Below, one piece after another: positions 12,185 to 25,500 of a DNA stretch of 64,000 nucleotides (the stretch's first letter is position 1; each line of letters opens with the position of its first letter). The notes below the pieces were generated by a model, which ran no database searches, had not been told where the DNA came from, and saw only the letters and a program-made list of their open reading frames with translations. This stretch comes from Rachycentron canadum (Eukaryota; Chordata; Actinopteri; Carangiformes; Rachycentridae). The translations under genes were made by a program, and so were the position numbers. Location: positions 19,184,348 to 19,248,347 of the forward strand of contig CM076663.1 of the NCBI GenBank assembly GCA_038496675.1, written 5' to 3'.

Positions 12185-13658
12185 ACAGAGGTGAAAGTCA
12201 ACCAAAACAAAAACACCAAAACAACTAGTTGGTCTTCATCCCCACTGACTTAAGTCGACAACATTGGCAACAATGAGCCCAACACTTAAAAACACACAAT
12301 AAAAACATGAGATCTAAGCTTAAGCAGGAACGTTTCTTGGTTTTACAAGATAGAGAAATTCAGAGAGGAGGACTAACTAGTTGGTTTGGCAAATGCTTGT
12401 TTGGTTAACTTGCCCACTTCTTTTAAAGAGCTTCATGTAGCAGCTTCACAGACCTTTTCCATTGGACTTCCCAGAACTCTGTCTCAACTAGTAGATGAAA
12501 GAGTCCTTTCAAAGGGGGCTGGTCTAATTTTACCCAGATGTTGTTGTAGGAATAACCAACAGAAAAGCATAATGATAATAATAAAGATGATAATTAATAT
12601 AATTATTGATTATTAGTTAGCAGTTATTTTGATGCTTAAGTTTAATGTACCTAACTTACATTATTGTTCCAAAAAGACAGACAGTATTTTGTTAATGCAA
12701 CCATTTACTCACATTTACATGTATGGTAACATTTTTGCAACCAATAACTAAAGACACTAAGGATACCAACGTTTTTCCCCCTTCAATTCGGTTCTGTTTA
12801 TGTTGTAAAGTGTGTGTTTGTGTATGTGTGTGATTTTTATTTATGGAGGATCATGACAACTTCTGCACGGTTTGACAAATTAATTTTCTTTTTTTGGATA
12901 ATAGTTGAGTATTTGCTCAGTTTCACTCAAAATTCAGTGCCTAAATACAACAGGTGGCTAAACAACAGTTTTCCTCTCAATTATTTCACCCTAGTTTTAG
13001 ATCGTTCATCTAAATAATTAAGCTTATATAAATGCTCAACTGTTTATTTCATCAATCAAGCTCATCATAATTCATGCGTTACATATAGGATCAAAAGAGA
13101 TGCTTTTGCTCTTATATATAAGGCATAAAAGACAACACACTGCTGAGCTTGTTTCTGACCTTGGGAGGTTGTTGGAAAGGTTGCTGGCCATAGAGGCTAC
13201 AAATGGACCTGAGCTTTGGTCGGGCCTGCCGTGCAAGTCCAACCAAGAACCAGAAAATAAGAGGCCTAAAATAGGGTAAAGGACTGCAATTCTGTCAATG
13301 AGCCATGTTGTGAGAGTAAAAATAATCCAGTGGGAAAATATAATCAAAGGGCTCTCCACTCCTTATCCGTATTTGACTCCATTCAAGTCAAAATAAAGAA
13401 ACCGTGAGAGGAAAGCGTTCACAACACTATTAGGACAGAGGGTATACTGAAGGAAAAGGAGGTATTGTTTCAAACTAAGATGAGAGCTGAAGAAAAGTAT
13501 GGGGAACTAAAAGTGACTATGTGTATAAATGCGTAAGTAAGTTCAATAAAATTTTGCTATTTAATCCTTAAAATCTAATTTCCTACTTAAATACATGATC
13601 TGGAACCAAAATTTTCTTGAAGAAATTTAATCAGTCTAAAATGGCAAATACATTCTCA

Positions 13659-13689
<31 letters not shown>

Positions 13690-15200
13690 AAAACCCAGTT
13701 TCCCTCTCTATAAGGACAATGTGTATGAGCCAAAACAGACCAATCGGACATGGAAATAGCAGGACAGAAAATACAGTATGGTGAAGGTGTTGTGGTCGAG
13801 GTGGTGAATGGGAAGATACATCAGCCTTTAATTCACAACTTTTACAGAGAGCACACTGTGAGTCAAGATTTAATTTATAGCTAAAGGTTTTGTTGTCTCA
13901 CCATAACCAAAGCTTCTCCCTAACTTTAGCCAAAATTGTTTGAGTCGCCTAAGCATAACCAGAACCTTGCCCTTGCCATAAATACAGTTGTTTCAGTTGC
14001 CCAGCCTTAAACCAAACCTCAGCCAGAGTTCATTTACTTGTCTGAACTTTGGTTTCAATGTAAAAAATAGGCATTACTTGCAGTGGACAAACTGAATTAC
14101 CTTGGCAGCACATCATTTTGTGGTTTTATCAAATCATGTGTCCTTTAACCATCTGGAGTTATGGTTTCTGAATACTTTTGATTTAGCCTCAATATATCCT
14201 GTTAATAAATGTTTTTCATGCCCCATCCCATTGTCATATGAGAACTTTCGACAGAAGTTAACTTTGAATTTTCCATGTGACTTTTTTATGCTGTATGATG
14301 CTCATGATGATGTGATCGGGGACTTAACATTAGTTAACATTAGCTTTGATTGCAAAAAGAAAAAAAAAAACAGTTAGTTACTAAATGGATAAAAATTATT
14401 CAACTATTAGGACACATTTATATGTAGTTCATTTTCTATTATGTACATGATCGTAGGGAGACAGAGTAAACACTGACTCTGGCAGCTTTAATCAGCTAAA
14501 AGAAGTTTAACCCTCGGTACAGTATGTACATGTGTTTCAATTGCACAATTCAATTGGAGCCTTGTTCATTCTCAAAGTTCAATTATGCACTTTAGATCAA
14601 CTGCACCTAACACACAACATGCTGTTAAATAACCAGTCATCTGTGTTGACAATTGCAGCACACCCTAACACACCTACCAATAATGTGCTAATATCCTGGG
14701 ACAGACTCTGAACGATCTGATGCCACTCCTGTTCCATAAATCACTTAATTATCCACAGCAATGTACAGTATGAAACTGCCAGATGTAATGTCTATATTTG
14801 CGCACAATTTGTATGTCACCAAAACTAATAGGTATCAAGATGATGCCAAAATTGTGAAAACGTGACGACGCTTGTTTTTCAAATGAACTGTAGATGTTGA
14901 CTTACCGGTATGCAAATGGTTCTACAGGAGGACACGCCTGAAATTTAAATCTGCAGCTTGAAAGACAGACATCTGTACACAGAGTTCAGGATTAGGGCGT
15001 TTCAACCTTATTTTAACAATATGTCATCAACACGTCAATGTCCTCAAATGATGCTGTTCATGGTTCAGGGTCTGTTGTAACAATGCTACATACAGGCTAA
15101 TGTAGCAATAGCTTATAACGTGAACTAGGTGCTCTCAGATATAATGCTGACTTTTTAGCTGAATATTTTTACACCATGGGTCTGTAACATTGTTAGTCAA
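12185..15200. other. Gene-free, AT-rich stretch
   Basis: No coding or RNA gene recognised. Contains an A-tract followed by GA repeats (about 13660-13690) and a degenerate 'cataaccaaagcttctccc' / 'cataaccagaaccttgccc' motif near 13902-13975 that may belong to a decayed repeat. Confidence 0.35.
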
Positions 15201-15212
15201 CTTAAAGTGTGT

Positions 15213-15266
15213 CTTTTTTTCTTTTCTTTTCTTTTCTTTTCTTTTCTTTTCCTTTTTTTTTTTTTT
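15213..15266 (+). repeat. (CTTTT)n pentanucleotide repeat and T-tract
   Basis: About seven CTTTT units followed by an uninterrupted T run. Low-complexity DNA of unknown function. Confidence 0.9.
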
Positions 15267-16940
15267 GCACATGAAAACTGACCTTTGCCTTACTGTTGCT
15301 TTTGCAGCAAAGACTGTGCCAAGGCCCTTTCTCTTTTTTTATTCTCTCCCTCTCTACTACACCTTTCCTTTTCTCTCAACCATGACGAATGACCATCCAT
15401 TTCAGGGTCCATTTGGTTGACTCATCTAAAATGTTATCGATGGAGAAGCAGTTGGGTCACTATGCAAGTGGCTGAGAGCCGCCATGATGTCATTTTTAAT
15501 GCTATGGTGAAAGTTGCGCCTCAGACATGGATTCTAAGGTCGGTCAAGTCATTCCTGTTTGATGTGATATGACTGGCTGTCCATTCACTTCCCAGGACAC
15601 TTGGAAATGTTTTCTGACAGGTAGTGTTCTTTTATTTATTTTATTTTTTTGATGAGACAGTGGAACAGGAATCAGGACAGAGAGCAAAGAGTCCAGACAA
15701 ATCGGAGTCAAACCAAGAAAAATAGCATTTTTGCACCCGCATGATATGCACCCTAACCATATCATGGCATTGTCTTTCTGTAGTTTCTTTTGCAGTGATG
15801 TGCAGGGGAAATGTATTTTGGGTAATTGCATGTGACCAGCCATTCTGACCAGTATGGCAACGTGGCATCAAAACACAGATTGTCTCAACGAAGACGCTTC
15901 TGCTAATTAAAGAATGCGCATCGAGTTTCATAGATCAGCTTCAGCACAGATAGAGTACAGGGCTCTGGATCTGCTCCTGCTGTTTGTCTTTTATAACAAG
16001 ACACTAGCTGGCCTGATCTGATATGAGCAGACAGCTAGGTAGCTAGCATTAGCTAAACATTGAAGCCAAAATTATTTTGCACCACAAAATAATAAATACA
16101 TTAATTAGTTTCATTAACTAACATCAGATGTTTCTTAATGTGAAGTGGCTTCAGTGAGAATCCTGTTGTTTAGCTGGTAAAATTGTGGTAGCTTGACTAC
16201 TTCCTGTGAAGAGTATGAAAGAATGGTCTTTATTCCTCATTTTCACAGACTTTCCCTATTCTACTGTGAACACAGTGTGGTGCCGTGGTATATATCATCT
16301 GCCCACAAAGTTTGTGAGCGCGTACTAAATCTGCATGGAGCACTAATGAGGGAAGACCACCCCTGAAAGACCCTGCTATGCAATTAAGTCACCCTCCATA
16401 TGTAAAACTGCACAAAGGTGTATTGTTGCAGTGTTATTACACAAGGAACTGCATAATGAAAACAATTAATATGCAGCTGCTTGGGCCAGATTCTATGATT
16501 AAACACATCTATTACATTTACTGTATTTTCATGGCTAATGAATTTTCCACTTTACATTGCACTTAAAAGTGCTCATGTGGGGCACATTGTCATTGAAGGA
16601 GATGCCCACACATTATGTTAATGTACAGTGTTGAACAACAACAAACCTAAACTATGCATAGACTTGCAAGAAATGTAATTTAGATGTGGTAGCACTGATT
16701 TAATCCAATACCCCTTCAAAATACTTGGGTCATCTCTGCAAGACTTCAAAGACCTATACTTTGTCAATCCTGTGATGTATACCACTCTGCACGAACATCA
16801 AACGAACGGACTCTGATGAATTTATGTGGCTGTTAAAGAAGGTTTTAGGCTAAAGCGTAAGCGTAAACGGCCTGACATCTGTGCTTAATCTTCACTGTGG
16901 CGTGTAATGAGGATCACAGGGCCTTTGTTCTCTTCTACAG

Positions 16941-16969
16941 GAGAGAAGGAGCCAGGGCCTGAAGCTCAG
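16941..16969 (+). other. Microexon-like segment with canonical splice sites
   Basis: A pyrimidine-rich tract ending ctcttctacag precedes the segment, and a strong donor, CAG/GTAAGC, follows at 16970. The 29-nt body is purine-rich (gagagaaggagccagggcc), resembling exonic splicing enhancer sequence. It has no recognised coding homology and no linked exon, so it may be a chance match or an exon of a non-coding transcript. Confidence 0.2.
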
Positions 16970-17679
16970 GTAAGCCTGTATGTGCCATGCAACTAATGGA
17001 AAACATTAGTGAGAGGCTGTGGAGAGTTGAGGCTCTGCTGCTGAACTGGGCGTCTTATTGGTGACCTCTAAACCATGTGGTTGGATCATCAGTACTCGCC
17101 TCTGACTAAAGGTTTGACATCCCCCACAGATAAAAGCAAAGAGTACAACCAGATCCTCGACCTGAGTCCAACATGCTCTCACATATACACTGCAACTTTG
17201 ACCTGTTCACAGCTAAAACTGTTGCACACTACAAGGTCAGGGTCATAGGTCAGCTCAAGTCTTACACACACCACACAGACATGAACCACAGTCAGCTCTA
17301 AAGAAACACTCACAGACACAGCTTAGGTTTTGCTTTCGCCTGAGAATATAACACCAAACAGCAGATATACATTCAAATTTTTTTTAATTCATTTTAATCA
17401 TTTTAACCAATTGCCATCATAAAAAATTGCTAAAGTTAGCAAATTTGTGGGCTGTATCAATTTTTTAATGTAAAAGTTATAAATAACTTATAATATAATT
17501 ATGTATCCTACATAAACCAAGAAATAGCAATGCACAAAACCCAATGTGCTGAATTCTTCTTTTGGCCTGTTTTCCCAATGGAGACTTGTCATGAATTGGC
17601 CAACCAAAATAAACCTCAGTAAAACTACAACCTGTAGGTTGTACAGGCTAGTTATTCATACCTATTTCCATTTTTTTAT

Positions 17680-17790
17680 GCTAAGCTAACTGGCTTCTGG
17701 TCGTGGCGTCATATTGGAGTGATATTACTTTTCACCTCCGACCTTCAGCAAAAAACTGAATTGCTTTATTACCCAAGATGTCTCACGATT
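17680..17790. repeat. Interspersed-repeat fragment ('gctaagctaactggcttctgg' type)
   Basis: A block with tatgctaagctaactggc, tggcgtcatattggagtga and cttcagcaaaaaactgaatt resembles a MITE-like repeat common in spiny-rayed fish. A short piece matching the usual end of that repeat (aaaatgtcgaagtcattcct) lies in the gene's intron near 38810-38830. Confidence 0.45.
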
Positions 17791-19789
17791 CACTGGTGAA
17801 TGCATCTGATTTTTAACGCTAACTTATTTTGGTATGTTTGTCAGGCTGCTCTTGTAATTGTGACCTCAGTTACTTGAAGCTGAAAATCTCTTTCATGTGG
17901 TGCTTCTGTTATTTTGTCCATACCACATGAACTCATAGGGGCAGTCTTCTCAGTGCAGCTGCTTACACAAGGCTACGATGCTCTGCAACACTTCTCCACC
18001 AAAGGGCACTCAACACTTGGGTGGTTGTTGGTCAGCGGTCCAGATGGTGAAGGACTCTGAATCAGCACTGTGTCTTTTTAAAGGAACCACTCAGAGCTGT
18101 GAAATGTTAAAGCCTGTCTTTTTCAGTTGAGGTCAGAAGGGGCTAAACATAGGAAGCTCCTCAGTTCACTGAGGAAAAAAAAAAAAAAATTTCAGAAAAT
18201 AAAAGTATGTAGAACTACTTTATATCTGACTGGTTGAGGTTGTGAGTCGACCACTTGTGTACGCTAATTAGAACTGCATGTATAAAATTTTTTTGTATTG
18301 ATAATGGGTCAGATGACTGTGTCATGTGAAATGAGTCACTTATTGTGAACCCATAAAGAATTATCACCTACTTCTCCAGTTCCCCCCAGACCAACATTTT
18401 TGTTTCTTTTTGTTCATTTTTTATGGTTTAATGCCACAACTTTAATGTTTAGATTCACACTTGTCACTCATCAACCCTTCCAGACACAGTCCTTCATAAG
18501 CAATAAAAACCTGGCACTGTATAGGCTATTGAATACCTAATAATATTTAGAAATCAGAGCCAGGTCATTTTCTCAGTATTTAGCAGGGACCAAAATAGAG
18601 TTAAAAGCCAAGCAGTTACATGATTCTAGATAAACATCAATGTTGCTTCATGTCTTGCACAAGAAATCAGCAACAGTTATGTAACATGTCATTCTTTGGA
18701 ACTTAACAAGATGGTGACATGTCATTGCTTAGTCTGTTTCACTTCCTGCCATGGAGTGAAAATAAATACATCCTTTAACTTCCTTTATGTCGTTTCACTC
18801 AAATTTGACATATTCAGTGTCACCAATAATTCAGATACAGAAAGCGTTTATCTGAGTATTGTAGCACTAAAATTCCAGCTATGCTGGTGATGATTACATT
18901 ACTCCACCTGCCAGTATAATTTATCCAAACAGTGCGGTAATCTGATAGAGATTCCTCAAAGGCAGTAGCTGGGGAGTTGCAACAATAACCACTAAGCCAC
19001 CAAACCACTAAGGTGATACAATATCAAACCCCAGGAGTTTTCAGCAATAAAGTTGAAATCCTGACACAAACCCCTTCCTATCATATCCTAAAGCCCTATC
19101 CTGGAAGCAGACCAGAAGCGGTGCTTTTACTGCTTCAGAGGCTCAGGCAGGTGTGGACGGATCAGCCTCCAGCATCAGATACTCAACACTGGGGTGGAGC
19201 TGGAGCTGCAAGAGGTCTAACCAGACCTGTTGGTTGTTTCATGCCATAGAGAAAATTGCTTTACCCCTAATGGAGCATTCATTAGTTTTTACTGCCATTA
19301 CACCTCATAAAGCATGTTTTGATCTCTACTGATCATGTGGTGTGAATTCCAAGTAAAACCCACTCACTGCGTCTTAGTTTTTTTAAATTAATGGTTTTAA
19401 AGTGGACTTGTGCATGTTCAGTTATAATAATGTTGCTTGATCTAAATTCAATGTGATATTAGTGTGGTAAGATTTTAAGCCCCATGTGTAGAGTGCTTGG
19501 TGTATAGTCTAATATATGCAACCTGCCATTAATTACCTCACAATGAAAGTTGCAATGTATGGACATATTTTTAGTGCTAAAGATAAATCTCACTCATTTT
19601 CTTACCTCATATTCATGATTATATTTATTGTACAAGATCTGTGAAACATATGATCTAATCTTTATTCCCTAGAACCTTATATATATATATATGTGTGTGT
19701 CTTTAAACATAAGAATCATTGAGGGTAAAGCCCTCATTTACAATGATGTCGAGCAGGTTAAAATTCTTGGAGGACCCTTGAGCAGATTC

Positions 19790-20310
19790 AGACATGCACA
19801 AACTGGTTGTGAGTAAAAGGTTTTATTATGTGCACAAGAGTAAATGCAGAGTTCTGGGTGAGTTCTTTAGGACAGGGGATGGAGGGCTCTTGTTGACGGG
19901 GGTTGAGGGTTTCCAGGAGGGTGGAGTGGCTTGTAGTGGTAGAACGGTGTGGAGGAGACCGTTGAGTTGCGTGGCTTAATTTGTGACAGGAATCCAGCAG
20001 CACTGGAGAGGGAGAAAACACATCCAAAACAACAAGAAGTGGCCAAGTTCACTAGAAGCACTAGGAGATAAGTGGCCTGAAGTGTTACCACACGGAGAGC
20101 AATTAACAACCGGGTGTGAAAGAGAAGCTGGGGAGAAGCTGTTTTAGTTCTGGTCCTGATCGCAGGATTAGATGCAGGTGTGTCGGTGACGCCAATGCTG
20201 TGCCACGCTCCACCCTGAAGGAGAGAGAGGGGGGGAGACACAGGGAAAGCAAACACAGGAGAACACTAGGGAAGAATCAGTCAGTCATCGCAGGGCTGTG
20301 ACAAAAAAAA
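19790..20310. repeat. Probable transposon-derived block, unclassified
   Basis: The block opens with aaaaggttttattatgtgcac, passes through G-rich segments (gggttgagggtttccaggag) and closes with cacgctccaccctgaaggag and gcagggctgtgacaaaaaa. The composition is GC-richer and unlike its flanks. Opening on ttttatta and ending in tgtgacaaaa recall teleost repeats that start in a poly(A)-signal-like end. No ORF or terminal repeat was confirmed. Confidence 0.4.
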
Positions 20311-21362
20311 AACAAAAAACAAAAACAACATGCATTAAAACAGACATATAAACGCAATTAACAAAAAAAAATTTAACGCTAAGGATCAGTTAAAACAGGT
20401 ACAAACAGAAATGAAAAGATTAGAGATTAAGAAGCTCATACGGCCAAGAGTTCCGATCAAATTCATTTTAAATACAATTTTTAAAGGGTTTGTAGTGAAT
20501 TCAGAAGCCAAAAGCAGTTCTTCCAAGCTCAGTGTGAAACCAGGGGACATGAAGTACAAACCAGTCATTAGTTCTGGGGCATGATGCATATAACTATGTA
20601 GATTCATGATTAAAAACTATGTGTGCGCACAAAGCCAGAAATATGCAGACACATTCTTCTGCTCAGAGTCTCACCACTTGAGAAATTGGGCGCACGTGTA
20701 CAAGCCTCATTTCCACTCTCATAATTAGCCATAATGGATAAAGACACTGCTTTAATCCATCAGTTTGCAAACATAATTGCTGTCTGTGACACAAGGTATA
20801 AGACATGGCTAAGAAAAAAAACAACAAAAAAGAAGTGTAATTAGGAACTGAAACTGTGATTAGTAAATTAGTAAAAAAAAACAGTTTCCAGTGGTGGAAA
20901 GCAACCATTTTATTTTGCTTCTATTTCTATCACTATCACGATCTGTTATTTTCTTCCTCTAAAGTTAGCATGCTCATGTCACTTTCTGATACTGAGTCGA
21001 TATAGTGTCCACCCTGCCTTGTTCAGTGGGTGTATTATTACCGCTTGTCTTGTAAACATGGCTGAAGCTCTTAGCAGCACTGGTGAGTAAACAGCTGTTA
21101 ATGCAAATGTAGCAAAACATACAAATAGCACCTTTAGCAGAAACACAGAGAAACTCTCACTACCCACTGCTGGTATGTCCACTGCAAACTATTCAGTCCA
21201 TAGATTGGGTGTTTGGGGCACATGAACAACCACAAATTTGATGAACACAAGTTCAGCTGTGACTTTCTCATGCATTCGTGTTGCAATGTTTCAATTGCTA
21301 TTTTTCATGAATGTCAAACTAGCTATGCAGCAAGTTGACATCGCAATTTCTAATCCCAATAT
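20311..21362. other. Gene-free, A-rich stretch
   Basis: A-rich runs (20290-20370) and otherwise unremarkable AT-rich DNA. No gene recognised. Confidence 0.4.
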
Positions 21363-21404
21363 ATAGTTTTTTATTGCTCAACACGGGAGCAATAAAAGAC
21401 TATA
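21362..21404 (+). other. Compact stem-loop
   Basis: atagttttttattgct (21363-21378) and agcaataaaagactat (21388-21403) are complementary at 15 of 16 positions, with a 9-nt loop caacacggg. The two outermost bases (21362 and 21404) also pair. It lies 34 bp before the foldback element at 21438 and could be part of the same insertion or an independent small inverted repeat. Confidence 0.6.
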
Positions 21405-21437
21405 CTTTTCCTTTGGCTCTCTTACGTCAGGATTACT

Positions 21438-21690
21438 AATAGGTCACAAACTTCCAAGCAAACAGAGGCCTTAAGTAAACAAGGAACACATTTGAGCTTC
21501 AAGGATAATACTTTAAGGAAATAGTAGCTTTACTCATTGTTCATAGGAACAGTGATACCCCCAGTGCTCATGAACATTGTTCATATGAACAATGAGAGCA
21601 TCTACAATTTCCTTGGAGTATTATCTTTTACCCTGTTCCTTGTTTTCTTAAGGCCTTTGTAGTAAACCTGCTCGGTACTGGTGACCTATT
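21438..21690. mobile_element. Foldback MITE (long inverted-repeat element)
   Basis: The left end ATAGGTCAC and the right end GTGACCTAT are exact inverses, each flanked by TA. Inverse similarity continues inward: aggccttaagtaaacaagga pairs with tccttgttttcttaaggcct, and aaggataatactttaaggaa pairs with the ttccttggagtattatcttt block. The centre holds a perfect 20-bp palindrome, cattgttcatatgaacaatg (21575-21594). The whole is about 250 bp with no ORF, as expected for a MITE moved by a Tc1/mariner-type transposase. A further aataggtcacaaa motif at 24250-24262 may be a second, truncated copy. Confidence 0.75.
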
Positions 21691-22300
21691 AAGGTGTTCA
21701 AAATGGTCTGGCAAGAAAAATGCACGGAGACACTTGTTTGTTTTCAGTAAATGTAGCAGAGTTTCCTGGATTCAAATGTGTCCATGGAGCATTTCATCAT
21801 ACTGGAACCTGTCCTCTGAGCAGCTAGTTTTTCTGTCTTTTAGTTGGTTCATTAAAAAAAAAATGTAATCATGTAATCAATGAACAAAGCAAATGACCAA
21901 TGACAATAATTTGTAATGTTTTGCTACTGGTAACAGTAAAATAATTTTTTTCAGGCCAGGAATTTAACTCCATCCCAGGCCATCCTCAGAAACGGACCAT
22001 CTACTCTGTAGGCTGACCGTTGTTGTTGATGTAACTGGTACCAGACCGGTCATGAATTTGGCCTCTGTGTTCATCTGAGAGGAAAGATATCTAGATTACA
22101 ATACAAAAATTTGTGACTGACCAATAAATATATATGTAATATATGAAAAGTTTAGATAAATTATTATTAGTTATAATAGGAGAAAGTGAAGGCTACGTGT
22201 GTGATATCATCAGAGCAGGAATATTTCAATTTTTATATTTACATATATATGTATAATTATGTTAGGCTATGTTTATAGACTCTATATAAAAGTGGATGAT
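21691..22300. other. Gene-free stretch
   Basis: AT-rich DNA with no recognised gene or repeat before the interspersed repeat at 22310. Confidence 0.4.
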
Positions 22301-22309
22301 TTGAAAAGT

Positions 22310-22580
22310 GAAGTGGTTGTAAAAAGAAGTCAGATTGTATTGAAGTCTATAGGAAAATGTCTCTCCTTCTCACTTGATAAACTTGATGTTCATTTTTTAA
22401 ATGATGGTCCATTTAGAGGAAAATAGCAGGGGGTGAATTAGGGCGTGGCTACTGTGTGATTGACAGACTGTACCACCCAATCAGGATAGAGTACAGAGCA
22501 TGTCAGCTCCACCCCTCACTCCTCCTCAGCTCCGCCTTCTCCTCCAAATATGGTTTCATCTGGTTTCAAAAAACAAAATT
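22310..22580 (+). repeat. Interspersed repeat, copy B
   Basis: Plus-strand counterpart of the block at 11880-12180: agtcagattgtattgaagtc, aaaatgtctctccttctcac, gggcgtggctac, gattgacagactg, caatcaggatagagtacaga, ctccgccttctcctccaaat and atggtttcatctggtttc follow in order. No ORF. Class unknown. Confidence 0.75.
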
Positions 22581-22589
22581 ACTCTCAGG

Positions 22590-25500
22590 CCACTGGCAAC
22601 TTTCCCACTTCTCCTGACGGGCTGTCTGCCACTTTATATTTCTTACTAAGAGACGAGTGTATTTTAAAAAAAGTTCATTGAGAAAATTATATCATTCCAA
22701 AGGTGCAGCATGAGTCTTTTTCCGCATGCTGTCAACCTTTCACTGGTTTATATGATTCACTCATTGGACTAATTAATGTCAGTACTTATGATATAAAAAA
22801 ATCTCCCCAAAATTAGAAATGATTTGGTTGTAACATTGATGTCGGACTGGAGATTATAGAGCTATTTTTCTCTTTTGTCACAGACAAAGAACTATTTACT
22901 TGTGTTGAAATAATGGAAGAACGGACAATATAATGCATGGTTGTGGCATTATTTCTGACCTTCTGAAAAGCCAGTAAAAACACACAATTTAACATGGAAA
23001 TGGAGCATGATAGCCATTTGGTGTCCTCATTAAGTTTTGTCCTGATTCAATGTTGCATATACCCCCTCTCATTTAATACAACTCACAAGCTACTTTGATT
23101 TTTTTTTAAGTTCATCTAGGTCTTTCATTTGATATTAGATAAGATCATGAGCTCTAAAATCATCTTGGTACAAACTGTAGTTTTAACATTTAAGCATGTA
23201 GTTGGCAAATGAAAGGTGAGTAAGAGTATCCTGAAAATGAGAATAATTACTTATAGCAGTCCTGAATGTTATGGTCAGTTCATTTTAAAGGAACACGCTG
23301 GTGGTTTTGTTTGTTTTAGCTCATTACCGGCAAACTGCATATAGCACATATTATTACAACTTTTTTTTTTCTAAAGTGAAGCATGTGTTTGTGGTTTGAT
23401 TCCCCAATCATCCAGGCAGCCATTGCCTTCAGTTCATTTCATACATGTATATGAAAACCAACTTGAGTCATTTGTGACATGTTGACAATAGATAACCAGT
23501 CACTGTGTGTCAAGGTTTCATGGCTGTATGATGTAACTGAGAGCAGGGACTGTATAGTATTGTTGACAGCTATGGGAATGTCACAGGGGTGACTGACTGA
23601 TTTATTTGTGGCCTCTTTTGGTAGTAAAAAAAAAAAACACCAAAAACTGTGGGCTAAAGCATTATGTCAGGTGATATGACTTGTATACACACAGTTACTT
23701 ATTACACATACACAGAGAGTGAAACAGTGAATCTCCTTTCATCACTGTTTTCAGTCTTCACTAACTCAGAGACAAATATCTGACTCTTTCTGCTCCATTT
23801 TCTTAGGTGATAGTTGAAGGTCACATATATAAATCCTCTGGATATATGAAGACATAAATTTATAACATAAATAATATATACTGTGTTTGTGTAACATAAT
23901 GTCTACAATATAAACATACATACATATTTGTCTGGGCATGACATATCTGGAACTGTTCCAATGTCTTATTACATGGTTACATGACTATGGAGAATCAATA
24001 ATACATTAAAACATAAGTTATGTTACAGGGAAATGGTAATAATTGCTATATTAGATTTTTTCCCCCCTGAAACTGAACAGTATCAGTAACGTATGTTTTC
24101 TGCCTATACAGTATATATATCCTGCCATGCTGGAAAGCACCAAAGCTGTCCTCATAATAATTTGCTTCAGTGTTATGACATGAGATATATTATTATTATT
24201 ATTATATAATATTTATTATTATCATTTAGTGCTGCTGTATGGCTACATATGAGGGGGTAATAGGTCACAAATCATATGCATGCACAGCAGTTTCCTGGAA
24301 CAGCAGCTTGAGTAAGTGTTATATTCAGGTGATCATATCAGTGTGACTGGCCTATAGTTTCCCTGTTGACATAAAAACACACAGGCTGTTACATAAGAAA
24401 GGCAGTAAATGTAAATATCAGGGGGTCTGTGGAGTGACACAGGCTGTCACAGATGAGTGCCGTGCCTTAGGAACGGCTGTGGCATAAGGAAGAGACCCCA
24501 GGAGTCAGGTTTATTTCAACATTTAACTATATCACTATATCATTTTCAACACAAATCAGTGTATACATGCCACTCACTTGTTGAATGATCAGACCAACAA
24601 TCCCCAAATGTGTCTGCACTACTGTAATGGACTCCACGTGATAGTTATTTTGTTAATAAGGATAAATTATGATTGACAGGGCAGTGGAAATGGTATTTGC
24701 TCATATAAATGTTATGGAGAAAATCTAACTGAATGTCAAGGTGCTAAGAGCCGGAATCAGACTGACAAGATAAGTAAATCTGTTGCAATTTCCAATTTCA
24801 TCACATTTAACAAAAGGCTAGTTTAAAATGTCACTGTTTAACCTGTCAGCACTATTATTACACTGAAGTCCAGCATGTGTGTGTGGGGGCGTGTGTGTGC
24901 GTGTGTGTTTGTGCGTGTGTGTGGGTGTGTGTGTGTGGGTGTGCGAAATGCGTTCGAAACATTAACACATTCTTTCCTTCCAAGGAGGAAAGTCGCTGTA
25001 GTCACAAGTGGAAAAGAAGAGGCAGACCAGATTCTATGGAGTTACATAAGAGTGACGCGTTTGCCTCTTTAGGCATGCAGGCGCTGTTGTTGCTGTTGTT
25101 AAGCTGCTGTCACGCCAAAACTACACAAAGCTACAGCAGATGCAAATGAATCCCCATGTGTGAAAAAATACTTGATGACGTTCAACGGGATGTTCCCACT
25201 GGTTTCATTTCCTATAAAATCTTCATATTGTCATATTCTATTTAAAAAAGTGATGCCCTTAATACAAACAGCCTGCTTTCCTTTTCAGCTAATTACATCT
25301 AATTTACTTCCACACCCATTTTGCTTAGTCTTGGCTTCGTTTTGTGGTTTAATTCATAGCCACACCTTCCAGTGAAGAGCTTAATAACTGTACAAGATAT
25401 TTTTATAACAGGTAACTATGGCAACATGAGCTATGCTTCAAATTTGACTTCCTGGTGAAACCAACCCTGTGTTATCGAAACCTTGAACATAGCTAAGTTA

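Larger units (their letters stand above)
15270..19780. other. Gene-free stretch with one microexon-like site
   Basis: No coding gene recognised. A 29-nt segment at 16941-16969 is flanked by good splice sites (see its own entry). A repeat-like block lies at 17680-17780, and a weak tRNA-like SINE head on the minus strand near 18970-19020 (A-box-like tggcttagtgg, no clear B box). A TA/TG dinucleotide tract lies at 19679-19700. Confidence 0.35.

Noticed and set aside
18970..19025. Minus-strand tRNA-derived SINE
   Set aside because: An A-box-like tggcttagtgg is visible on the minus strand, but no B box at the right spacing and no tail. Too weak to list separately.
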